64,000 nt of DNA from Brachybacterium squillarum M-6-3 (lineage in GTDB: Bacteria; Actinomycetota; Actinomycetes; Actinomycetales; Dermabacteraceae): positions 153,226 to 217,225 of the forward strand of contig NZ_AGBX01000008.1 in assembly GCF_000225825.1 (NCBI RefSeq), given 5' to 3'. How positions within the stretch are numbered: position 1 is the stretch's first letter; each line of letters starts with the position of its first letter. Positions 45,721 through 54,537 of the stretch are shown piece after piece. The notes beneath the pieces were generated by a model that searched no databases, was not told the origin of the DNA, and saw nothing but the letters and a program-made list of their open reading frames with translations. A program made the translations under genes and the position numbers.

Positions 45721-47016
45721 GTGAAGATCCTCGTCATCGGCTCCGGGGGCCGGGAGCACGCGATCGTGCGCCGCCTCGCCGCCGACACCCCCGCCCCTGA
45801 CCTGCACGCCGCCCCCGGCAACCCCGGGATCGCCGCGCTCGCCACCTGCCACGACGTCGCCGTGGACGACCTCGACGGCCAGGTCGCCCTGGCCCGCGAG
45901 CTCGACCCCGAGCTGGTCGTCGTCGGCCCCGAGGCGCCCCTGGTCGCGGGCGCCGCCGACCGGCTGCGCGAGGCGGGCTTCGCCGTCTTCGGCCCCTCCG
46001 CCGAGGCCGCGCGCCTGGAGGGCTCCAAGGCCTGGGCGAAGGAGGTCATGGAGGCCGCCTCGGTCCCGACCGCGATGGCCGTCTCCGTCGCCGCGGGCGA
46101 AGAGGTGCGGCCCGCCCTGGACCGGGTGAACCCGCTGCGCGACGTGCCCTTCGTGGTCAAGGCCGACGGTCTCGCCGCCGGCAAGGGCGTCGTGGTCACC
46201 GAGGACCTCGGCCAGGCCGTCGCCCACGGCCGCGCCGTGATCGGCGCCGGCGGCTCCGTGGTGGTCGAGGAGTACCTCGACGGCCCCGAGGTGTCCCTGT
46301 TCTGCATCAGCGACGGCGAGCGCGTCGTCCCCCTGGCCCCCGCACAGGACTTCAAGCGCGCCGGTGAAGGTGACACCGGCCCCAACACCGGCGGCATGGG
46401 CGCCTACTCGCCGCTGCCCTGGGCGCCCGCGGGCCTCGAGCGCGAGGTCCTCGCGAAGGTCGCCCAGCCCACCATCGACGAGCTCGCCTCCCGCGGCACC
46501 CCCTTCATCGGGGTGCTGTACTGCGGGCTCGCGCTCACCGCCCGCGGCGTGCGGGTGGTCGAGTTCAACGCCCGCTTCGGCGACCCCGAGACCCAGGTGG
46601 TGCTCGAGCGCCTCGCCTCCCCCTTCGGCCCACTGCTGCTGGCCGCCGCCCGCGGCGACCTGCGCGAGGCCGAGGCGCCGCGCTGGCACCGGGACGCCGC
46701 CGTGACCGTGGTGCTCGCCGCCGGCGGCTACCCGGGCAGGGCCCGCTCCGGGCACCCGATCACGGGGCTCGGGGCCGCCGAGGCCACCGGGGCGCACGTC
46801 ATCCAGGCCGGCACCGCCGCCGACGAGGACGGCACCCTGCGCAGCGCCGGCGGACGCGTGCTGTGCGTGGTCGGCACCGGGACGAGCCTCTCCGCCGCGC
46901 GGGCTCAGGCCCTCGCCGGGGTCGAGGCGATCGAGCTGCCCGGCGCCTTCCACCGCGGCGACATCGCCGAGCGCGCCGCCGAGGACGAGGCCGCCGCCGC
47001 GGGGCACGAGGCATGA
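45721..47016 (+). CDS. purD: Phosphoribosylamine-glycine ligase
   Basis: PurD joins glycine to phosphoribosylamine, step 2 of purine synthesis. The protein has 431 residues of ATP-grasp fold: KILVIGSGGREHAIVRRLA at the start, PFVVKADGLAAGKGVVVTED for ATP binding, and DTGPNTGGMGAYSPLPWAP and RVVEFNARFGDPETQVVL for metal and catalysis. The start is GTG with GGAGGG just before it. It overlaps purC by 4 bases. Confidence 0.97.
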   Translation: MKILVIGSGGREHAIVRRLAADTPAPDLHAAPGNPGIAALATCHDVAVDDLDGQVALARELDPELVVVGPEAPLVAGAADRLREAGFAVFGPSAEAARLEGSKAWAKEVMEAASVPTAMAVSVAAGEEVRPALDRVNPLRDVPFVVKADGLAAGKGVVVTEDLGQAVAHGRAVIGAGGSVVVEEYLDGPEVSLFCISDGERVVPLAPAQDFKRAGEGDTGPNTGGMGAYSPLPWAPAGLEREVLAKVAQPTIDELASRGTPFIGVLYCGLALTARGVRVVEFNARFGDPETQVVLERLASPFGPLLLAAARGDLREAEAPRWHRDAAVTVVLAAGGYPGRARSGHPITGLGAAEATGAHVIQAGTAADEDGTLRSAGGRVLCVVGTGTSLSAARAQALAGVEAIELPGAFHRGDIAERAAEDEAAAAGHEA

Positions 47017-47918
47017 GCGCCGCCCTGATCGAGGCCCCCGCGCTGCCCGGCTGGGACCACCTGGTCTCCGGGAAGGTCCGCGAGCTGTACGTGCCGGCCG
47101 GCGCCGACCCCGCCACCGCCGAGGAGGTGCTGGTCGTCGCGACCGACCGGATCAGCGCCTACGACTTCTCCCTGCAGCCGGGCATCCCCGACAAGGGCCG
47201 CCTGCTCACCGGCATCAGCCTGTTCTGGTTCGAGCAGCTCGCCGACCTGGTGCCCCACCACGTGCTCTCCGCGGACGACGTCCCCGAGCAGGTGGCCGGG
47301 CGGGCGCTGCGCTGCCGCGGCCTGGACATGGTGCCGCTGGAGTGCGTGGCCCGCGGCTACCTCACCGGCTCGGGCCTGGCGGACTACCGCGCGGGCGGCG
47401 CCGTCGGCGGGCATGTGCTCGAGCCCGGCCTGGTCGAGGCATCCCGCCTGGACCCCGCGATCTTCACCCCCTCCACCAAGGCGGAGCAGGGCGAGCACGA
47501 CGAGAACATCACCGTGGCTGAGGCCCGCGAGCGCCTCGGCGAGCCGCTGGTGGACCAGCTGGAGGCGCTGACCCTCGCGATCTACGAGCGGGCCCGCGAC
47601 ATCGCCGCGGAGCGCGGCATCCTGCTGGCCGACACCAAGGTCGAGTTCGGCCACTCCCGTACCGACGGTGCCCTCACCCTGGGCGACGAGGTGCTCACCC
47701 CGGACTCCAGCCGATTCTGGTCCGCGGACGCCTACGTGGAGGGCCGCACCCAGCCCAGTCTGGACAAGCAGTACGTGCGGGACTGGCTGACCTCCCCCGC
47801 CTCCGGCTGGTCGCGGGGCTCCGGCAGCGAGCCGCCGCACCTGCCCGAGGAGGTCGTGGCCGCCACCCGCGCCCGTTACGTCGAGGCCTACGAGCGCCTC
47901 ACCGGCCGGGACTTCTGA
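47013..47918 (+). CDS. purC: Phosphoribosylaminoimidazolesuccinocarboxamide synthase (SAICAR synthetase)
   Basis: PurC joins aspartate to CAIR. The protein has 301 residues. Key segments are SGKVRELY, VVATDRISAYDFSLQPGIPDKGRLLTGISLFWFEQL, LECVARGYLTGSGLADY and LADTKVEFG, with DEVLTPDSSRFW at the end of the core. The ATG overlaps the purD stop (ATGA), so the two steps are co-translated. Confidence 0.97.
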   Translation: MSAALIEAPALPGWDHLVSGKVRELYVPAGADPATAEEVLVVATDRISAYDFSLQPGIPDKGRLLTGISLFWFEQLADLVPHHVLSADDVPEQVAGRALRCRGLDMVPLECVARGYLTGSGLADYRAGGAVGGHVLEPGLVEASRLDPAIFTPSTKAEQGEHDENITVAEARERLGEPLVDQLEALTLAIYERARDIAAERGILLADTKVEFGHSRTDGALTLGDEVLTPDSSRFWSADAYVEGRTQPSLDKQYVRDWLTSPASGWSRGSGSEPPHLPEEVVAATRARYVEAYERLTGRDF

Positions 47919-48001
47919 GGAACGCTCCCGCCCCGAGCTGACCCCTCACCCAGACCGGACTCGGCGCCGCTCGTGGCGGGGCGTGGTGGTGGCGGAGGCC
48001 C

Positions 48002-48739
48002 TCAGAGCTCGACGGTGCGGTCCGGGTCGACCCAGTCGCGCACCTCGGTGCCCTCGGGGGCGAGGTTCGTCGCCTGATTCAGATAGATGCCGCGGCCCCC
48101 GGCGCTCGCGACCCCGTCGTGCACGGGCAGCGCCAGGCGCGGCCGCACGGCCCGCAGGAAGTCGATGGTCTCAGCCATCTTCGACCAGGGGGCGACGACG
48201 GCGAAGGCCAGGGCATCGATGCCGTGGAACTCCTCGATCGGCTCGTGGCTGTCGCCGGTCACGCCGAGCCGCGGCCCCTCCCCCGCGCTGATCACGAGGC
48301 CGGTGTTGCCCACCCTCGGGATGTCGGGGTGGATGATCGCGTGGCGCCCGCCGACGGCGGCGATCCGCAGCGGCGCCTCCCCGTCGACCGCCTCGAACTC
48401 GTGGGCGGCCCCGGCGTGCAGCTCCAGGATCCGCTCGCGCGGCACGGCCGGGGCGGCGCCGGTGGGGGCGTCCTCGCCGGCGGGCTCGGCGAGCGCCGCG
48501 GCGGTCTCCGGCTCGGCGACCACGATCGCCTCACCGCTGGCCTCCAGCACCTCGGCGAGCAGGCCGCGATGGACGTGGTCGGGATGCTGATGGGTGATCG
48601 CGACGGCGTCGATGCCGGCCAGCACCTCCGAGTCCAGGGCCCGCACGGCGTCCAGGCTGAAGCCGCCCGGGTCGATGAGCAGCCGCCGCCCGGCGACCTC
48701 GACGAGCAGGCAGGAATGGGTGAGGTGGCGGATCTTCAC
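48002..48739 (-). CDS. Metallo-beta-lactamase-fold hydrolase
   Basis: The protein has 245 residues. The zinc motif HxHxDH lies at 50-55 (THQHPDHV), with [26 protein letters not shown] before it and [13 protein letters not shown] and [10 protein letters not shown] supplying further ligands. It resembles UlaG/YtnP-like hydrolases; substrate unknown. The GTG at 48739 has GAGAGGA 6 nt upstream and begins at the conserved core. A longer in-frame start at 48781 is less likely. It lies between purC (convergent) and purS (divergent). Confidence 0.85.
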   Translation of the reverse strand: MKIRHLTHSCLLVEVAGRRLLIDPGGFSLDAVRALDSEVLAGIDAVAITHQHPDHVHRGLLAEVLEASGEAIVVAEPETAAALAEPAGEDAPTGAAPAVPRERILELHAGAAHEFEAVDGEAPLRIAAVGGRHAIIHPDIPRVGNTGLVISAGEGPRLGVTGDSHEPIEEFHGIDALAFAVVAPWSKMAETIDFLRAVRPRLALPVHDGVASAGGRGIYLNQATNLAPEGTEVRDWVDPDRTVEL

Positions 48740-48909
48740 GGGTGTCCTCTCGAACGTTCCGGGCGGGTTCTTCCCGCTCACGCTACGCCGCGGCGGGCGG
48801 CCCCGTCACCGGGGCCGGGCACTGGCCTACGATGGCCGGGTGCACGCCGCCCCCGGTGGCGATCCGCACATCCCCGACCCTCTCAGCGCCGTTCCCCAGG
48901 AGGACGCCC

Positions 48910-49176
48910 ATGCCACGTGTCGTGGTCCACGTCATGCCGAAGCCGGAGATCCTCGACCCGCAGGGCAAGGCCGTCGCCGCCGCCCTGCCCCGCCTCGGCT
49001 TCGAGGGCATCGCCTCGGTCCGCCAGGGCAAGCGCTTCGAGCTCGAGGTGGAGGGCGAGGTCACCGAGGAGGTGCTCGCCTCCCTGCGCGAGGCCGCGTC
49101 CACGCTGCTGTCCAACCCGGTGATCGAGGACGTCGTCGCCCTCGAGGTGGAGGATCCGACCGGAGGGGCCGCCTGA
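48910..49176 (+). CDS. purS: Phosphoribosylformylglycinamidine synthase subunit PurS
   Basis: PurS bridges PurQ and PurL in the three-part FGAM synthase of Gram-positives. The protein has 88 residues: [47 protein letters not shown]. The ATG follows CAGGAGG. It overlaps purQ by one base (TGATG). Confidence 0.96.
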   Translation: MPRVVVHVMPKPEILDPQGKAVAAALPRLGFEGIASVRQGKRFELEVEGEVTEEVLASLREAASTLLSNPVIEDVVALEVEDPTGGAA

Positions 49177-49901
49177 TGCGGATCGGCGTGGTGACCTTCC
49201 CGGGCACGCTGGACGACCGCGACGCCCTGCGCGCGGTGCGCCTGGGCGGCGGCGAGGCCGTCGAGCTGTGGCACGGCGAGGACGACCTGCACGACGTCGA
49301 GGCCGTGGTGCTGCCCGGCGGCTTCTCCTACGGCGACTACCTGCGGGCGGGCGCGATCAGCCGCTTCGCCCCGGTGATGGACAAGGTCATCGATGCGGCC
49401 CGCGGCGGCATGCCGGTGCTGGGCATCTGCAACGGCTTCCAGGTGCTGTGCGAGACGCACCTGCTGCCGGGCGCGATGATCAAGAACGCGCACCGCAGCT
49501 TCCTGTGCCGCGACCAACCGCTGCGGGTGGAGAACACCTCCACCGCCTGGACCTCCGACTTCTCCGCCGACCAGGTGATCCGGATCCCGCTGAAGAACCA
49601 GGACGGCCAGTTCGTGGCCGATGAGCGCACCCTCGCCCAGCTCGAGGAGGAGGGCCGCGTGGTGTTCCGCTACGTGGCCGGCTCCACCCACGGCCCCGAG
49701 GGCTTCGAGGTCAACCCCAACGGCTCGCGGCACGACATCGCGGGCATCACCAACGAGCGCGGCAACGTGGTGGGGCTGATGCCGCACCCCGAGCACGCGG
49801 TCGAGCCGGGCTTCGGCCCCGACGAGCCCGGACAGGGCACCCGCACCGGAACCGACGGGCTGGGCCTGTTCACCTCGGTGCTGCGCAGCATGGTGGCCTG
49901 A
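49176..49901 (+). CDS. purQ: Phosphoribosylformylglycinamidine synthase subunit PurQ
   Basis: This glutaminase passes ammonia to PurL. The protein has 241 residues of class I amidotransferase fold. The nucleophile cysteine is in [13 protein letters not shown], with [16 protein letters not shown] before it and the His/Glu of the triad in [12 protein letters not shown]. It is coupled to purS. purL itself lies 9 kb to the right. Confidence 0.97.
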   Translation: MRIGVVTFPGTLDDRDALRAVRLGGGEAVELWHGEDDLHDVEAVVLPGGFSYGDYLRAGAISRFAPVMDKVIDAARGGMPVLGICNGFQVLCETHLLPGAMIKNAHRSFLCRDQPLRVENTSTAWTSDFSADQVIRIPLKNQDGQFVADERTLAQLEEEGRVVFRYVAGSTHGPEGFEVNPNGSRHDIAGITNERGNVVGLMPHPEHAVEPGFGPDEPGQGTRTGTDGLGLFTSVLRSMVA

Positions 49902-49934
49902 GCACACTACTCACCCGAGCACCACCCGCTCGCC

Positions 49935-49969
49935 GACGGCGCCGGTCCCCCGTGGGGGCCGGCGCCGTC
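49935..49969. terminator. Bidirectional terminator between purQ and the methyltransferase
   Basis: GACGGCGCCGG and CCGGCGCCGTC enclose CCCCC-GT-GGGGG, giving a 16-bp stem with one bulged T, 34 bases after the purQ stop and 28 before the end of the convergent gene. Confidence 0.75.
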
Positions 49970-49996
49970 CCGCGTGACGGGGCAGCAGGTGGGGCG

Positions 49997-51151
49997 TCAG
50001 GCGCGACGGGCGCTCAGCACGGTGAAGCGGCGGTCGCGGGCCCTCTCGCGGACGGGGCCGATGCGGCGCTCGACCTCGGGGCGGTAGCGCAGGTGGGAGT
50101 TGTGCACCGTCCACAGCTCGCCGCCGGGGCGCAGCACGCGGGCGGCGGCGTCCAGCAGGCCCTGCACCAGGGTGGGGTCGATGGCGGTGCCCGCGTGGAA
50201 GGGCGGGTTCAGCAGCACCAGATCCGCGGAGCCCTCGGGCTCCCGCGACAGGGCGTCGTCCCAGCTCAGCCGGATCCGTGCGGGGTCGTCGAGGCCTGCG
50301 GCCTGCAGGCCGGCGCGGGTCGAGGCGACGGCGTCGGCGTCGTCGTCGCTGCCGAGCACCTGCGCGGCGGGCAGGGCCCGGGCGAGCCACTGGGTGAGCA
50401 GGCCGGTGCCGCAGCCGAGGTCGACCGCGGCCGACACCTCCGGTACCTCGCCGTCCACCAGGGCCGCATCCAAGGCGCCCAGCAGCAGCAGGCTGCCGGC
50501 ATCGGGCTTGGCGCCGCCGAAGGCCCCGCCGATCCCGCGCAGCGGGATGCGGGCGGACTCCCCGCGCACGCGGACGTCCGCCTGGCCGGCGGCCGGCTCG
50601 GGCAGGGCGAGACCCGGACGGACGCCCGCGCCGCGCAGGGCGCGGGACTTGCCGACGCCGCGGCCGGGGGCGACCTCCATGAACACCCGGGCCAGCACCT
50701 CGTTCTGGGACCGGGTCATGTGCTTCACCCGTCCCCCGGCGATCAGCGTCAGGTCGTCGCGTCCGGCGGTCAGGGCCGCGACGCCCAGGCGCCGCGCCCG
50801 GTCCTCGAGCTCGCCGAGCGACCGCGGCAGCCGGGCGAGGGTGGTGCGCGCGTCCATGCTCGCGGCCGCCTCCTGCAGCGGCCACGGCTCCGGCCCCTCC
50901 GGCAGCAGCAGGCGGGCGCGCAGCGGGTGGTCGGAGAAGCGCTCGTGCAGGGCGGCGGCGCGCCGCGCGGAGGCGGTCCAGCTCAGCACGCGGGCGTCCT
51001 CGTGCTCCGCGGCGATGTCCAGCGCCTCGGCGGTGAGGGCGCCGGTGGCGTCCTCGAGCACCATCAGGTCGCAGGGGCATCCCATGCCGTCCTCGGACGC
51101 GTGCTGCAGGATCGCCCGTTCGGTCTGGTCGGGCGCGAGGGCCCCGCTCAT
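49997..51151 (-). CDS. RsmC/RlmG-like class I SAM-dependent methyltransferase
   Basis: The protein has 384 residues in the layout of RsmC/RlmG, rRNA guanine-N2 methyltransferases: a degenerate N-terminal MTase-like half (about 1-190) and a catalytic half with the SAM loop AVDLGCGTGLLTQWLARALP and the base-flipping motif NPPFHAG. The end carries LWTVHNSHLRYRPEVERRIG. Which rRNA base it modifies is uncertain. The start overlaps the pirin stop by 4 bases. Confidence 0.88.
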   Translation of the reverse strand: MSGALAPDQTERAILQHASEDGMGCPCDLMVLEDATGALTAEALDIAAEHEDARVLSWTASARRAAALHERFSDHPLRARLLLPEGPEPWPLQEAAASMDARTTLARLPRSLGELEDRARRLGVAALTAGRDDLTLIAGGRVKHMTRSQNEVLARVFMEVAPGRGVGKSRALRGAGVRPGLALPEPAAGQADVRVRGESARIPLRGIGGAFGGAKPDAGSLLLLGALDAALVDGEVPEVSAAVDLGCGTGLLTQWLARALPAAQVLGSDDDADAVASTRAGLQAAGLDDPARIRLSWDDALSREPEGSADLVLLNPPFHAGTAIDPTLVQGLLDAAARVLRPGGELWTVHNSHLRYRPEVERRIGPVRERARDRRFTVLSARRA

Positions 51152-52191
51152 CGCTCGATGCTCCCCACGCGGCCACGGCTGCGCAGGCGCGCGTTCGGCA
51201 GCTCCGGGGCGGGGATCGCGGCCGGGGTGTGGGCCGCGAAGGGCCCGAACTGCTCGGCGTCCGCCCTCAGGCCGCCGCGCTCACGCACCACCTCCGCGAC
51301 GGGGGCGTCGGGGTCGGCGTCGGCGGCGCCGATCTCCGCCTGGTAGCGGGCGCGGAAGGCGGCGACCTCCTCGTGGCTGCGGCCCACGAAGTTCCACCAC
51401 ATCACGATGTCCTCGCCGAGCGGCTCCCCGCCCAGCAGCAGCACCCGCAGCGGCTCCTGCCCGGCGCGGAGCACGGCCCGGCGGGCGCCGTCGGGCAGCA
51501 GCACCAGGTCGCTGCGGCCCGCCTCGGCGCGCTCCCCGGCGACGGTCACCGTGGCGGCGCCCGTGTCCACCAGGATCCCGTGCTCGTGGCGCGGGTCCAC
51601 CTCGAGCGCCACCTCGGTGCCGGCGTCGAGGGTGAGCTCCGCGAGGGTGAGCGCGGTGTCGGTGACCACCGGGCTGCAGTCCTCGAAGACGGAGCCGTCG
51701 GCGGTGCGCACGTGCAGCTCCCCGAGGCCCACCCGGGCAGTGAGGCCCAGGTCGCGCCGCAGCACGGTGGAGTGCACCAGGAACTCGCGCTCCCCGAAGC
51801 GGCGATCGTCGCGCAGCGCGTACCAGAGCTGCACGCCGTGCAGCACGGTGGTGTCGGCGGCGGAGAACTCGGAGTGGGTGATGCCGGATCCCGCGACCAT
51901 CAGGTCCACGTCGCCGGGGGTGACCAGGGCGTGGTTGCCCAGCGAATCGCGGTGGGTGATGGCGCCCTCGAACAGCCAGGACACGGTGGCGAGGCCCGTG
52001 TGCGGGTGGCGGGCCACCTGCATCCCGCCGCCGCCCGAGACGTCGTCGGGCCCGAAGTGGTCCACGAAGCACCAGGCCCCGATCAGGGAGGTGCGCCGGG
52101 CCGGCAGCGAACGGTGCACGGTCATCCCGCGCGGCCCGCCGAGCGGGACCGCCCGGGCCTCCAGCACATGCAACTCCGCGGTGGTGCTCAT
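51148..52191 (-). CDS. Pirin family protein
   Basis: Pirins are double-cupin iron proteins, some of which act as quercetinases or redox sensors. The protein has 347 residues. Metal ligands are expected in FGPDDVSGGGGMQVARHPHTGLATVSWLFEG and MVAGSGITHSE (His and Glu). The C-terminal cupin carries LLLGGEPLGEDIVMWWNFVGRS. It is coupled to the methyltransferase after it and its start overlaps the extended frame of the MaoC gene before it. Confidence 0.92.
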   Translation of the reverse strand: MSTTAELHVLEARAVPLGGPRGMTVHRSLPARRTSLIGAWCFVDHFGPDDVSGGGGMQVARHPHTGLATVSWLFEGAITHRDSLGNHALVTPGDVDLMVAGSGITHSEFSAADTTVLHGVQLWYALRDDRRFGEREFLVHSTVLRRDLGLTARVGLGELHVRTADGSVFEDCSPVVTDTALTLAELTLDAGTEVALEVDPRHEHGILVDTGAATVTVAGERAEAGRSDLVLLPDGARRAVLRAGQEPLRVLLLGGEPLGEDIVMWWNFVGRSHEEVAAFRARYQAEIGAADADPDAPVAEVVRERGGLRADAEQFGPFAAHTPAAIPAPELPNARLRSRGRVGSIER

Positions 52192-53141
52192 GGCGCGATT
52201 CTAGGTCGCACGCGCTCCGCGGCCGGGCGGTTCCGGCGTCTCAGCCCAGCGCGGTGACCTCCACCTCGAAGCAACGCCGCGGCGGGGGTGTCCTCGTAGG
52301 CCACCAGCACGGTGCCGGGCAGGGTGACGGGCGCGTCGAAGCTGACGTCCCAGCGCAGCGGCGTGGCGAGGTCCGGCCGGGACTCGGTGAGGGCGCGGGA
52401 GGCGGTGTACATGCCGTGGGCGATGGCGCGGGGGAAGCCGAAGGCCTTGGCGCTGAGGGCGGAGAGGTGGATCGGGTTCGCGTCCCCGGAGACCGCGGCG
52501 TAGCGGCGGCCGGTGTCGGCGGGGAGCCTCCAGCGGCCGGTGGGCTCCGGCGGGGTGAACTCCCGGCGCCGGGAGCCGGAGCTCTTCTTCTCCCCGGTCT
52601 TCCCTCCCGTGCCGGTGTGCTCGACATCCTCGGGGGCGAGGTAGGTGGAGACGTCGGTCGCGATGATCTCCCCGTCCTGGCCGTGGAGGGTGGCGACGGC
52701 CTCGAAGGTCCAGCCCTTGCGGTGCGCGGCGAGCGCGCGCACCCGGCACTGCACGTCGACGGTCTCGCCCACGCGCACGGGGCGGTGCTGGAGGAGCTGG
52801 TTGCGCAGGTGCACCACGCCCAGCAGGCGGAAGGGGAAGGAGCGCCGCGCCATCAGGGACAGGGCGACGGGGAAGGCCACCACGTGCAGCACGCCGGGGT
52901 GGACGAGGTCGGTGGCGGGCCCGCCCATCAGGTGGTCGAAGTCGCGGGCCCGCGCGGCGTCCAGGTGCACCCCGCGCACCCGCAGCACGGTGTCCGGCAG
53001 CACGGGGCGTCCTCGGCGGCGGGGCCGACCGGGGCTGAGGGCGGCGGTGTAGACCGCGGGGAAGGAGGGGACCTGCGCGAGGTCCACGATCTCCTCCGCG
53101 GAACCACCGGGAGTCTGGATGTGCACGGTGTCCATGGTCAC
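52188..53141 (-). CDS. MaoC/HtdX-like hot-dog dehydratase, probably frameshifted near its 3' end
   Basis: The protein (317 residues as read) is a double hot-dog protein. The N-terminal half has LHVVAFPVALSLMARRSFPF, and the C-terminal MaoC domain has YAAVSGDANPIHLSALSAKAFGFPRAIAHGMYTASRAL with the catalytic Asp/His pair. It should hydrate enoyl thioesters or dehydrate 3-hydroxyacyl thioesters. After VLVAYEDTPAAA near 52275 the read frame turns into an Arg-rich tail, while the neighbouring frame gives CFEVEVTALG and a stop at 52241, a credible native end. One extra base is suspected. It follows the FabG4-like gene with a 4-base overlap. Confidence 0.85.
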   Translation of the reverse strand: MTMDTVHIQTPGGSAEEIVDLAQVPSFPAVYTAALSPGRPRRRGRPVLPDTVLRVRGVHLDAARARDFDHLMGGPATDLVHPGVLHVVAFPVALSLMARRSFPFRLLGVVHLRNQLLQHRPVRVGETVDVQCRVRALAAHRKGWTFEAVATLHGQDGEIIATDVSTYLAPEDVEHTGTGGKTGEKKSSGSRRREFTPPEPTGRWRLPADTGRRYAAVSGDANPIHLSALSAKAFGFPRAIAHGMYTASRALTESRPDLATPLRWDVSFDAPVTLPGTVLVAYEDTPAAALLRGGGHRAGLRRRNRPAAERVRPRIAP

Positions 53142-54490
53142 CGCCCCACGATGTTCTGGCCGCAGACCCGGAGGGTGCGGCCCTGGATACCGCCGGCGGG
53201 GTCGGAGGCGAGGAAGCCGATGGCCTCGGCCACGTCGACGGGCAGGCCGCCCTGCTGAAGGGAGCTGACCCGGCGGGCGATCTCGCGACGCAGCGGCGGG
53301 ATCTTCGCGGTCATCTCGGTCTCGATGAAGCCGGGGGCGACGGCGTTGGCGGTGCCGCCGAGCGGCTCCAGGCGCCCGGCGAGGGCGTCGACGAAGGCCA
53401 TCACCCCGGCTTTCGAGGCGGCGTAGTTGGTCTGCCCGGTGTTGCCGGCGATGCCGCTGGTGGAGGCCAGGGAGACGACGCGGGGCTGCTCGCCGAGCAC
53501 GTCGCCGTCCTGCTGCTGGGCGGCGAGCAGGGTGTCCATCAGCGTGATCTGGCTGGTGATGTTCACGGCGATGACGGGGTCCCAGCGCTCCGGCGTCATG
53601 TTGGCGAACATCTTGTCGCGGGTGATGCCGGCGTTGAGGACCACGGAGTCCAGCACCAGGTGGCGTTCGCGGAGGAAGGCCACCAGGCGGTCCCCGGCAT
53701 CGGCGGCGGTGACGTCGAGCTGGACGGGGGTGGCGCGCAGCTCGTTGGCCAGGCGCGCCAGCTCGGTGCCGGCGGCGGGCACGTCCAGCAGCACCAGGCG
53801 GGCGCCGTCGGCGGCGAGGGTGCGGGCGATGGCGGCGCCGATGCCGCGGGCGGCCCCGGTGACCAGCGCGGTGCGACCGGCCATCGGCCGGGCCGGGTCG
53901 GCGGGAGCGGTGCCCGCGTCGCGGCTGACGGTGAGGAACTGGCCGGTGACGAAGGCGCTGCGGGCGGAGAGCAGGAAGTCCAGGGCGCCGAGCACGGCGG
54001 GGGCGTCCAGGCCCACCCCGTCGGCGACCTGCAGGCCGTTGGCGGTGCCGCCGGCGCGCATCTCGTGGGCGAGGGAGCGCACGAAGCCCTCCACGCCGCC
54101 GCGGGCGGCGTCGCGGGCCGGGTCCTCACCGGTGGCGGGCCGGGAGACGGCGACGACGCGGGCGCCGGGGGCGAGGGAGCGCATCGCCCCGGCCAGCGGC
54201 AGGAGGGTCGCGGAGAGCTCGGCGGGGGCGGCGATCTCGTCGAGCACCAGCACGACGGTGCCGACCTTCCGCAGCTCCTCGACGCGGCGGCGGACGTCGG
54301 CGCCGTGGCCGAGCAGGTGGCGGGTGATCTGCTCGGCGCCCTCGCCGTGGCCGAGCACCACGGCCGGGCCGAGGACGGTGCCGGGACGGTCGGCGCGGCG
54401 GGGCAGCCGGGCGGGGCGGGGCAGGCCGGTGCGCTTCGCGATGGCCTTCCCGGGCGCGGAGCGGACGAAGCGGGTGTAGGCGTCGGTCAT
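53138..54490 (-). CDS. fabG4: 3-oxoacyl-ACP/CoA reductase, FabG4 (high-molecular-weight FabG) type
   Basis: The protein has 450 residues, twice normal FabG length as in mycobacterial FabG4 (Rv0242c). An N-terminal flavodoxin-like non-catalytic domain (1-200) precedes a complete SDR domain (about 205-450) with TGAARGIGAAIARTL, NAGITRDKMFANM, the serine/tyrosine/lysine set in VVSLASTSGIAGNTGQTNYAASKAG and the end GQNIVGR. It uses NAD(P)H to reduce 3-ketoacyl thioesters. Its neighbours, MaoC dehydratase and thiolase, form the same set as Rv0241c-Rv0243. Confidence 0.93.
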   Translation of the reverse strand: MTDAYTRFVRSAPGKAIAKRTGLPRPARLPRRADRPGTVLGPAVVLGHGEGAEQITRHLLGHGADVRRRVEELRKVGTVVLVLDEIAAPAELSATLLPLAGAMRSLAPGARVVAVSRPATGEDPARDAARGGVEGFVRSLAHEMRAGGTANGLQVADGVGLDAPAVLGALDFLLSARSAFVTGQFLTVSRDAGTAPADPARPMAGRTALVTGAARGIGAAIARTLAADGARLVLLDVPAAGTELARLANELRATPVQLDVTAADAGDRLVAFLRERHLVLDSVVLNAGITRDKMFANMTPERWDPVIAVNITSQITLMDTLLAAQQQDGDVLGEQPRVVSLASTSGIAGNTGQTNYAASKAGVMAFVDALAGRLEPLGGTANAVAPGFIETEMTAKIPPLRREIARRVSSLQQGGLPVDVAEAIGFLASDPAGGIQGRTLRVCGQNIVGR

Positions 54491-54537
54491 GCGGACTCCT
54501 CCTGGGGGCGGGACGGGCGGCGTGGGGGCGGGCCGGC

